From Victivallales bacterium (GTDB lineage: Bacteria; Verrucomicrobiota; Lentisphaeria; Oligosphaerales; Oligosphaeraceae), in contig CAAGMX010000101.1 in assembly GCA_900771165.1 (NCBI GenBank), positions 1-12,781 on the forward strand: 12,781 nt of DNA, read 5' to 3'. A program made the translations under genes and the position numbers. Positions 1 through 4,911 of this stretch are shown piece after piece; position 1 is the stretch's first letter, and every line of letters begins with the position of its first letter. The notes under the pieces are model-generated. The model did not search any database. It was not told the origin of the DNA and saw only the letters and a list, made by a program, of their open reading frames with translations.

Positions 1-190
1 CTTGCGGGGGGATGGGGGGCGATCCTCATGAACCGCGATAGCGGTGGGAGGATCGCTAGACGGGGGTGAAGGGAGGCCCAAGGGGCCGACCGAAACCCCC
101 GGCAGGAACAAAATAGGAATCCGAACCCCGTAGGGGTGGCAGGAGAGGCCTTGCAACAGGGGGGAAGCGCAAGCAAGAACCCGCGGCGCC
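1..190 (+). repeat. GC-rich hairpin repeat, copy 1 (continues past window edge)
   Basis: This non-coding stretch is matched over its whole length by the reverse complement of 4543-4730. Shared blocks include the G-runs at the outer end, CGCTAGACGGGGGTGAAGGG, GACCGAAACCCCCGG and the segment around AATAGGAATCCGAACCCCG. It contains small hairpins: ACCGC/GCGGT at 32-45, GGCCC/GGGCC at 75-87 and ACCCC/GGGGT at 125-137. The inner end, GGCGCC at about 185-190, abuts the broken IS66 transposase, so the repeat or a rearrangement at its end truncated that gene. Both copies point their GGCGCC end inward towards the island. It looks like a dispersed intergenic repeat family, either mobile or an RNA/DNA structural element. 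I do not recognise it as a named family. Confidence 0.75.
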
Positions 191-191
191 T

Positions 192-446
192 TGGTTCGCA
201 TCCATAGACTACACAAAGGAGAATGTCTTTACTTCTGTCGGACGGAAGAACTGGCTTTTCGTGGGCTCCCCAAAAGGCGACGTCAGCCTGGCCGTCCTGG
301 CCAGCTTCGCCGCCACCGGCAAGGAAAACTCAGTGGACTTCGAAAAATGCCTCCTGGATGCCATGAGAAAGCTGGACACCACCCCCGCAGAAGACATCGA
401 CTGCCTCCTTCCCTATCTGTGGAAAAAGGACCAGGAGAAGACATAG
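192..446 (+). pseudogene. IS66-family transposase, C-terminal fragment
   Basis: The reading frame ending at the TAG at 444-446 gives about 84 residues that look like the end of an IS66-type TnpC transposase. A short ID...EN stretch is followed by GRKNWLFVGSPKG, and the fragment ends with DIDCLLPYLWKK, matching the family pattern GRKNWLF-GS ... (I/D)-LLP--W. The rest of the roughly 500-residue protein, with its catalytic acidic residues, is absent: upstream of about position 191 the frame runs into the GC-rich repeat and no start codon is usable. It is therefore a dead remnant. Its own element end lies downstream at 571, so the gene was transcribed towards the cargo segment. Family assignment is confident; function is lost. 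Confidence 0.8.
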
Positions 447-479
447 GGCAAAAAAGAAGACCCCTTGCAAAAACAGAAA

Positions 480-517
480 GAAGGCCCCGGGACAATGCCC
501 CGGGGCCTTCTCTTTTT
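480..517 (+). terminator. Rho-independent terminator after the IS66 transposase remnant
   Basis: GAAGGCCCCGGG (480-491) pairs with CCCCGGGGCCTTC (498-510) across the loop ACAATG and is followed by TCTTTTT. The stem is long and almost pure GC. It starts 34 bp after the transposase stop and lies inside the IS66 end at 571, so it probably belonged to the insertion sequence. It would also shield the cargo genes from transcription entering from the left. Confidence 0.85.
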
Positions 518-554
518 AAAATCCTCAAAATCTGCGGGGTCAGGAAGCCACTAA

Positions 555-572
555 TCTGATTGAACGCTTACC
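555..572 (+). repeat. IS66-type end / 18-bp inverted repeat, left member
   Basis: TCTGATTGAACGCTTACC here is the exact reverse complement of 4370-4387. IS66-family ends characteristically begin GTAA; read inward on the minus strand from 571 this site begins GTAAGCG. It lies 125 bp beyond the transposase stop, as expected for the right end of that element. The element body therefore lies to the left, and the cargo segment starts at 572. Confidence 0.7.
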
Positions 573-827
573 CGTGTTGGGGCTAAGCGATAAAGGTTCA
601 CCAAGCAACATGCCAACGAATCCATTTAAAAACCATGCAGAAAGAATGCTAGTCTTTCATAAATATGTTTATCTTTTATAATTTTTCCTAAAAAAGGAAA
701 AAATCTAAATATGTCGCTTAAAAAAGAAAGGTGACACTATATATTGTGCCCATGAACAAAAAAAATAAAGTACCAACATCGAAAAGATAACTTGAAATCT
801 TCCCGAATCGTTGTAAATTAAGTTTCC
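573..827. other. Gene-free AT-rich spacer upstream of the toxin-antitoxin pair
   Basis: I see no credible gene here. The central part, about 630-830, is strikingly AT-rich compared with everything else in the window. It includes a weak hairpin, TTTTTCC/GGAAAAA (682-702), and an imperfect palindrome at 734-747. AT-rich promoter DNA of this kind is common in front of toxin-antitoxin operons and at the edges of acquired DNA. The first 50 bp after the IS66 end include a short GCTTA...TAAGC inverted repeat (566-588). Confidence 0.6.
734..747. promoter_or_regulatory. Candidate operator palindrome upstream of the HigB-type gene
   Basis: ACACTATATATTGT is a palindrome with one mismatched pair (6 of 7 pairs match) inside the AT-rich spacer about 80 bp before the toxin start. 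HigA-type antitoxins usually repress their own operon by binding such palindromes, and the HTH of the downstream fused antitoxin could be the ligand. A promoter-like pair, TTGAAA (792-797) and TAAATT (814-819) with a 16-bp spacer, lies very close to the ATG at 828 and would give an almost leaderless mRNA. Both are visual calls only. Confidence 0.3.
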
Positions 828-1121
828 ATGAACATAACAAGTCAAATACCAATCTCCCAAAGAAGCACCTGGCCTCCCGAAGTGGAAGGGCAGTACTCCA
901 TTTGGTGCGCAGAGGTGAGTCATGAGCACTGGGATGAGGACGCAGACATCGTGGAACGATACCCCAAGGCCACGATATACCCGCATCGCACCGTTATCTT
1001 TCCCATCCAGCATGGGAAAGGGGTCATTGCGACGCATATCGAGTACCAGCTTGGGCGGGTGTTTGTCACTTTTGTTGGATTGAAGAAAGAATGGCAGGAT
1101 GTCAGAAAGGAGACGGCGTGA
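828..1121 (+). CDS. higB: HigB-type mRNA interferase toxin (RelE superfamily)
   Basis: The 97-residue protein matches the HigB toxin family (PF09907 type) in length and order of elements. It has an N-terminal MNI start, a helix with a W--EV----W pattern (about residues 26-38), an AD(I/V) helix followed by YP-A, a TVIFPI strand, an IEYQLGRVFVTFVG hairpin (about 72-85) and a C-terminal helix. Family members are ribosome-dependent mRNases that inhibit translation. The usual HigB ending, THAEYD, is replaced here by LKKEWQDV, so activity may be altered. No Shine-Dalgarno sequence is visible before the ATG. The TGA overlaps the next gene's ATG by one base (TGATG), the usual coupling of a toxin to its antitoxin. 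Toxin-first order is normal for HigBA. Confidence 0.72.
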   Translation: MNITSQIPISQRSTWPPEVEGQYSIWCAEVSHEHWDEDADIVERYPKATIYPHRTVIFPIQHGKGVIATHIEYQLGRVFVTFVGLKKEWQDVRKETA

Positions 1122-2374
1122 TGAGACAACCAAGAATCATCAATAGCGAATCCGATTTCGACGATGCGATTCGTTCGCTGAATGAATTGTCGGAATTGGA
1201 CGTGAAGACCGATGAGCAGCTGAATGCCATGGCCGTCCTATCCCTGCTTGTGGATGACTATCAGCGGAGGAACAGCGCGGATACGGCAATCCCCCCAGAC
1301 CCAATTGATGCGATTCAGTTTCGTCTGGAACAGATTGGGGAAAAACACAAGTACCTTCGGCAGTTCATTGGAAGTCCAAGCAAGGTGAGCGAGGTGATGA
1401 AGCGAAAAATCGGTCTCAGCCTTCAGATGATCAGGGCACTGCACGAGGGACTTGGCATTCCTGCGGAGATATTGCTGCAGGATCCACGCAGGCAACTGTC
1501 TAAGAACCCGTTCCAGGCAAAGGACTATCCGTTTGTCGAAATGTTCAAACGAGGCTATTTTTCTTTCAGCGGCACATTGACGGCCGCCAAGGAGGCCGCA
1601 GAAGAACTGCTGGAAGCGTTTTTCAGTGTGCTTCCCAAGGACCAGACGCTTGTGCCCCGTTTCAGGAAGACCGCTGGTGTTGTCACTGATACGAATGCCC
1701 TCAGGGCATGGCAATGCCGCGTCATCAACAGACTGCGCGGGGAACAGCTTCCTGATTATGACAAGAACCGCCTTCCCGAAAATTTCGTTCGGAACATAGC
1801 ATCACAAAGCCAATATCAGTATGGGCCGCAGAATGTGAAAGAAATCCTGAACAGGGCTGGTATTCATTTGATTTACGAGACCCATCTCCCAAGGACAAGA
1901 CTCGATGGAGCCGCCTTCATGCTTCCCGATGGACATCCGGTCATTGCAATGACGATCAGACATGACCGACTAGACAATTACTGGTTTACGCTAATGCATG
2001 AATTACATCATGTACTGAATGATCTGCCGGAGAGGGCAAGTTGCGCTTTTATGGATGACACGGAGCAACAGAATCCAGTGGGAAAAGGAGAGGAACTGGA
2101 TGCCGCCGTTCGCGAAATGGAGGAGCGTGCCGACAAATCTGCCAGAGACGCATTGATTCCAGCCGATGTGTGGCGAACCATTGGGCGCAGCATGTGCGGT
2201 GTCCGCGACTCCAAGGTGGTCAGGTGCGCAGCGGTGCAACGTCAGCTCTCCCCTGCCGTCTTGGCAGGGAGAATCCGATGGGAAACCAAGAACTACTACC
2301 TATTCCAAGACCTGCTGGAAAAATGTAGGGAACAGCTGATGCCCCATGAAGGGCAAGGGCAGAACAACGAATAA
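1121..2374 (+). CDS. HigA-type antitoxin fused to an ImmA/IrrE zinc metallopeptidase
   Basis: The ATG at 1121 is preferred over the in-frame ATG at 1091 because AGGAG (1108-1112) sits 8 bp before it and it overlaps the toxin stop. That gives 417 residues. Residues 1-120 follow the HigA antitoxin plan: an N-terminal helical region, a DPIDAIQFRLEQ segment (60-71), then an XRE helix-turn-helix from about 80 to 119 (IGSPSKVSEVM-RKIGLS). Residues about 235-345 form an ImmA/IrrE (DUF955) peptidase with HELHH at 293-297 (zinc ligands H293 and H297, catalytic E294) and a downstream EERAD (334-338) whose glutamate is the likely third ligand. ImmA-type peptidases cleave repressors in mobile elements, so the fusion could relieve its own repression or neutralise the toxin by binding and be regulated by proteolysis. 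Domain calls are strong; the mechanism is inference. Confidence 0.85.
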   Translation: MRQPRIINSESDFDDAIRSLNELSELDVKTDEQLNAMAVLSLLVDDYQRRNSADTAIPPDPIDAIQFRLEQIGEKHKYLRQFIGSPSKVSEVMKRKIGLSLQMIRALHEGLGIPAEILLQDPRRQLSKNPFQAKDYPFVEMFKRGYFSFSGTLTAAKEAAEELLEAFFSVLPKDQTLVPRFRKTAGVVTDTNALRAWQCRVINRLRGEQLPDYDKNRLPENFVRNIASQSQYQYGPQNVKEILNRAGIHLIYETHLPRTRLDGAAFMLPDGHPVIAMTIRHDRLDNYWFTLMHELHHVLNDLPERASCAFMDDTEQQNPVGKGEELDAAVREMEERADKSARDALIPADVWRTIGRSMCGVRDSKVVRCAAVQRQLSPAVLAGRIRWETKNYYLFQDLLEKCREQLMPHEGQGQNNE

Positions 2375-2431
2375 CAGGAGGCGGAACACACAAGAACGAC
2401 ACATAATCCAAATGCCTGACCAGCCGCGGTC

Positions 2432-2478
2432 AAAAAAAAGGCGCATGCCAAGTTGTTCGCAGCAACAGGGAATGCGCC
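2432..2478 (-). terminator. Intrinsic terminator-like hairpin, minus strand
   Basis: The stem GGCGCAT/ATGCGCC is extended inside by CC/GG and GTTG/CAAC pairs with small internal mismatches. It is followed on the minus strand by TTTTTTTT. On the plus strand the run is A and precedes the hairpin, so it would not terminate the antitoxin transcript. No annotated minus-strand gene reads into it, which is what points to a small RNA. Confidence 0.5.
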
Positions 2479-2525
2479 AGAGTCGGTATGAAGCACATTA
2501 CATGCACCAAACCTAGAAGCTTTGG
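2432..2525 (-). ncRNA. Candidate small RNA, minus strand
   Basis: On the minus strand, TTGAAA (plus 2550-2555) and TACATT (plus 2528-2533) form a promoter-like pair with a 16-bp spacer. Downstream the hairpin at 2478-2440 is followed directly by eight T residues (2439-2432), the layout of an intrinsic terminator. Together they would define a transcript of roughly 90 nt starting near 2522 and containing part of the second hairpin. It would be divergent from the DUF4417 operon and convergent with the fused antitoxin gene. Alternatively the hairpins work as DNA structures or as the operon's 5' leader. I know of no named family that matches. Confidence 0.3.
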
Positions 2526-2605
2526 CTAATGTAGTGCTTCCATGCTGGATTTCAAGCCGTCGAGACAAAAATCGCCGGTAAACCTCCAACATAGGAAAAG
2601 TTAAC

Positions 2606-3271
2606 ATGGCACTTAAGCCAAGAAACAATGTATTTGCCTCCCCGTTCCTGGAAGGGGCGACTTTCGCTGGCAAGTACGAATTTCCAGAAGTCGCTCCTGT
2701 ACACATCCAGCATCTTTCAGCAATCCCCTACGACAAAATCAGTCGAAAGCTCCGGGAAAAATCGCCTTTGTGGGTTCACCATTATGTTTTCGACACTCGC
2801 TTCCAGCCGATGCTGAAAGACCCGGATGACCTCTACAAACATCTGCAAATGTATGCGGGGGTTATCGGTTTGGACAACAGCCTGTATCGCGACATGCCTC
2901 TGGCAGAGCAGATACAGAGCATATTTCTAAATCGGCTCTTTGATTTCAGATGGCAACGGCTTGGAATGCAGGTTATTCCCAATGTCGTCTGGGGAGATCA
3001 GCGTTCTTTCTTGTTCTGCTATGATGGTCTTCCCCGCCATAGCACGATTGCCATTTCATCCGAAGGAATGATGAAGGCGCGCAAGAATCTCTTCTTTTTT
3101 CTGGACGGATTTGAAGCGACGCTTGAGCATCTGCACCCGGAGAATATCATGTTCCATGGCAAGCTTCCAAGCGAGGCTGCTCGTATGGCTGACCATGCAG
3201 GCATACCAATCCAAAGAATTGCCTGCCGAATTCAACAGGTCTTCAGCTTCATGGAGGTGGATCATGAGTAA
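2606..3271 (+). CDS. DUF4417-family protein
   Basis: The 221-residue product has the look of DUF4417 proteins, which occur in phages, integrative elements and bacterial accessory regions and have no established function. Visible family features are a VHHYVFDTRFQ segment (about residues 57-67), a Y--V-GLDNSLY-DMP-AEQIQ block (about 83-104), N-L-D-RWQ-LGMQVIPNVVWGD (about 109-131) and an FCYDGLPRHSTIAISSEG stretch (about 137-154). The start at 2606 has AGGA 9 bp upstream. There is no signal peptide or membrane segment. The 3' end overlaps the next gene by 8 bp, so the two are translationally coupled and probably act together. Family assignment is by eye; biochemical role is unknown. Confidence 0.75.
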   Translation: MALKPRNNVFASPFLEGATFAGKYEFPEVAPVHIQHLSAIPYDKISRKLREKSPLWVHHYVFDTRFQPMLKDPDDLYKHLQMYAGVIGLDNSLYRDMPLAEQIQSIFLNRLFDFRWQRLGMQVIPNVVWGDQRSFLFCYDGLPRHSTIAISSEGMMKARKNLFFFLDGFEATLEHLHPENIMFHGKLPSEAARMADHAGIPIQRIACRIQQVFSFMEVDHE

Positions 3272-3680
3272 AAGCATTCATGGAGGATATTCCGGAACCA
3301 GGGGCGCAGATGACAAACATCATGACCTAGCGGACAATCTGCCCCAGTTGACAAAAGCATTCCCTGTTTCCCCAGAAGGATACTTCGGTGAAAGGGGAAC
3401 TGGCAAAGCGAGGCGGATTAGCAGTGATAATCCGCTAGAGACAGCTCGTGACTTTTACGAGAAAGCCACCGAGGGCGCTGTTCAAAGAGGCCCGATGATC
3501 CAGCAGAATAATGGTCCTGTCCCCCGTTCAGAGGCGGCAATTTTGAAGGATGGAAGCCGTGTCCAAATACGCGAAGTCTCCCATTCAGACGGAACTCCCG
3601 CCGTTGAGATTTGCATTGTCAGATCCGGATTCGTCAAACCGCAAAAGATTCATTTCATACCCAAAGGAGGTAACAAATGA
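3264..3680 (+). CDS. Small protein with a putative toxin-like C-terminal module
   Basis: The ATG at 3264 is chosen because GGAGGTG lies just upstream (3253-3259) and it overlaps the DUF4417 stop by 8 bp. The upstream in-frame ATG at 3111 would lie wholly inside the previous gene. The 138-residue product starts SIHGGYSGTRGAD, low in hydrophobic residues. From about residue 55 it reads DNPLETARDFYEKATEG, then DGSRVQIREVSHSDGTPAVEI, then QKIHFIP near the end. I recall this combination (TA-DFY, DGT--R-VS-SDG-PAV-I, QKIHF) as a C-terminal module of polymorphic toxins and phage head proteins in Firmicutes; that is memory, not a search. No signal peptide. It overlaps the next gene by 4 bp, suggesting a toxin-immunity or complex-forming pair. 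An ordinary phage accessory protein remains possible. Confidence 0.65.
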   Translation: MSKSIHGGYSGTRGADDKHHDLADNLPQLTKAFPVSPEGYFGERGTGKARRISSDNPLETARDFYEKATEGAVQRGPMIQQNNGPVPRSEAAILKDGSRVQIREVSHSDGTPAVEICIVRSGFVKPQKIHFIPKGGNK

Positions 3681-4231
3681 AGACCACCTACAACATCATT
3701 CCAGACGCCTCGGTTGAAGTACTCCGTCAGCTGAAAGGACAGCAGGTGGATGGCATTTCTGTGGAGCAGACTGACACGCTTGAGCATGCCCTTTCCCAGA
3801 TGGTCATCCTGCATCTGCCCAATGAGGATATTTCCATCTGGAGCGAGGAAGTCGAGAGCCGTCCTGATGAATACCCTGACCTGGCGCGGGTCTGCGTGTT
3901 CAGGGAACAGAAAGGACGCTGGGATTCACTTGGTGAACGACTTGTGCTTTTTCCACTTGGCGAAACGGTTGATTCTGTCGAGTTGACAACTGATACCGTA
4001 ACCATCCAGGAGAAAAACCAAAGCCCGTTCATCTTTGCCAACACAAAGGGAATCGCCATAAGATTCGGATCAAAGACTCTCTGGCTGGAAAAGGGCTGCT
4101 ACTGGTCTGAAGTTTTGGAAGTCACTTTGGCTTCCAATTCCGAGGCGTATTCGTTCCGGGACGAATGGTCCTCATCTGCCGATGATGATGACACCATCTA
4201 CCAGCCAAAGACAGAACGCCGGGAGATTTAG
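3677..4231 (+). CDS. Unknown protein, last gene of the DUF4417 operon (possible partner or immunity protein)
   Basis: I do not recognise a family. The 184-residue protein overlaps the previous gene by 4 bp (ATGA) and has the best ribosome binding site in the window, AAAGGAGG (3663-3670), six bases before the ATG. Its composition is acidic, with an EEVESRPDEYPDLARV stretch (about residues 56-71), alternating strands that suggest a beta-rich fold (about 80-155), and a charged tail with DDDD (about 173-176). No signal peptide, membrane helix or metal motif is visible. A soluble acidic protein translated after a toxin-like module at higher expected yield fits an immunity or neutralising partner, but this is inference from context only. 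Confidence 0.7.
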   Translation: MKTTYNIIPDASVEVLRQLKGQQVDGISVEQTDTLEHALSQMVILHLPNEDISIWSEEVESRPDEYPDLARVCVFREQKGRWDSLGERLVLFPLGETVDSVELTTDTVTIQEKNQSPFIFANTKGIAIRFGSKTLWLEKGCYWSEVLEVTLASNSEAYSFRDEWSSSADDDDTIYQPKTERREI

Positions 4232-4370
4232 CGTAAAGAGTCCACACGTGGCAACAGACAGAATGACCAGAGCGTTACTATGACCTCTGGCCAATTTCTA
4301 TCATCAATGTCTTCTGCTGGTTTCGCAGGAGACGTTGATTCTGTTGCCTTTTACCAACTGCTCTGCGTTG
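4232..4370. other. Gene-free spacer with hairpins at the right end of the cargo
   Basis: No gene is supported. Inverted repeats are CCAGAG/CTCTGG (4267-4290) and TTACCAAC/GTTGGTAA (4351-4374, 8-nt loop). The second runs across the predicted IS66 boundary at 4370/4371. Neither is followed by a T run on the plus strand, so no clear intrinsic terminator for the operon is visible. Confidence 0.5.
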
Positions 4371-4387
4371 GTAAGCGTTCAATCAGA
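4370..4387 (-). repeat. IS66-type end / 18-bp inverted repeat, right member
   Basis: GGTAAGCGTTCAATCAGA is the perfect reverse complement of 555-572. From 4371 it begins GTAAGCG, the typical start of an IS66-family terminal repeat, with the element body to the right. Similarity with the left copy stops after 18 bp, so this is probably the opposite terminus of a related element rather than an inverted duplicate of the same end. Confidence 0.65.
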
Positions 4388-4542
4388 CCATACTCCTGGG
4401 AGTATTGCATGGTGATATCTTTGGTTCGTTTCCCGAACCCGAGAGGAGTCATTTCCTGCCTAGAGAGTCGACATTGGCCTTGTGGCGCGGGCCTTTTGCG
4501 GGGGGAGGAAGGCTGGGGATTCAAGAACGAGGGGGCCTGGCA
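4388..4542. other. Unassigned remnant between the IS66-type end and the repeat
   Basis: I find no gene or recognisable IS66 coding remnant. Two short palindromes are present: ATACTCC/GGAGTAT (4392-4407) and GGTTCG/CGAACC soon after. The sequence becomes GC-rich towards 4543, where the inverted repeat copy starts. It may be the 5' flank of a truncated IS66 element. Confidence 0.4.
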
Positions 4543-4730
4543 GGCGCCGAGGGTTCTTGCTTTCGCTTCACCCCCGGCGCAAAGGCCTGTCCTGCCACCC
4601 CTACGGGGTTCGGATTCCTATTTTGGCTTTACCGGGGGTTTCGGTCGGGCGGAGCCCCTCCCTTCACCCCCGTCTAGCGTTCCTCCCACCCCTGCCGGGG
4701 TTCGTGAGGATTGCCCCCCAGCCCCCCAGC
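4543..4730 (-). repeat. GC-rich hairpin repeat, copy 2 (inverted)
   Basis: The reverse complement of this stretch aligns along its length with 3-190. The equivalent hairpins are ACCCC/GGGGT at 4688-4701, GGGC/GCCC at 4647-4657 and ACCCC/GGGGT at 4597-4609. The first two hairpins differ in sequence from copy 1 but keep their pairing. Open frames crossing the repeat give only low-complexity Pro/Gly/Arg products and are not convincing. It sits about 180 bp past the stop of the GH106-like gene. Confidence 0.75.
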
Positions 4731-4911
4731 GGGGGAGGTTCTAGATCTCCTAGAGAATCTAGGACTTTCCCCCAAAAGACCCCAAGGCGGGACGTGCGGG
4801 TCTCTGTGCTCTCTGCGCCCCGGCTTGCCGGGGTTTCCGTGTACTCCGTATCAAACCTCTTTGTCCTCTGGGGTGGGCTGCAGGCGTCTCTGTGCGCTTC
4901 TGTCGAATTCT
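4731..4911. other. Gene-free spacer downstream of the GH106-like gene
   Basis: No gene is supported. It contains a bulged hairpin CTAGAT/ATCTAG (4741-4762), a perfect GC hairpin CCCCGGC-TT-GCCGGGG (4818-4833) and a degenerate series of TCTCTGTG / TCTCTGCG / TCTGTG-like words (about 4801-4900). The hairpin at 4818-4833 is the only terminator-like structure after the minus-strand gene and lacks a T run on that strand. Confidence 0.5.

Larger units (their letters stand above)
2375..2605. other. Structured intergenic spacer between the TA pair and the DUF4417 operon
   Basis: Within 231 bp there are three consecutive inverted repeats: TGACC/GGTCA (2417-2432), a long interrupted stem GGCGCAT/ATGCGCC with inner CC/GG and GTTG/CAAC pairs (2440-2478), and another long interrupted stem, AGCAC/GTGCT with inner TACAT/ATGTA and CCAAA/TTTGG pairs (2492-2538). 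No open reading frame of interest lies in the spacer. The middle hairpin is followed on the minus strand by eight T residues. The spacer separates two transcription units and could hold a small RNA or act as a leader for the downstream operon. Confidence 0.7.

Noticed and set aside
1091..1120. Earlier ATG start for the fused antitoxin
   Set aside because: It lies inside the toxin gene with no binding site; the ATG at 1121 has AGGAG at the right distance and the TGATG overlap typical of toxin-antitoxin pairs.
705..1133. 142-residue minus-strand frame opposite the HigB-type gene
   Set aside because: It lies antisense to a clearly recognisable toxin gene, has no family resemblance and extends into AT-rich promoter DNA; it is a shadow frame.
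2417..2538. Integron attC site or cassette array
   Set aside because: The hairpins resemble attC in being long and interrupted, but the RYYYAAC/GTTRRRY core sites are missing, the island holds multi-gene operons with their own control regions, and no integrase is visible.
3111..3263. Earlier ATG start for the toxin-like small protein
   Set aside because: It would overlap the DUF4417 gene by 161 bp and add an Arg/Ser-rich translation of that gene's alternative frame; the start at 3264 has GGAGGTG.
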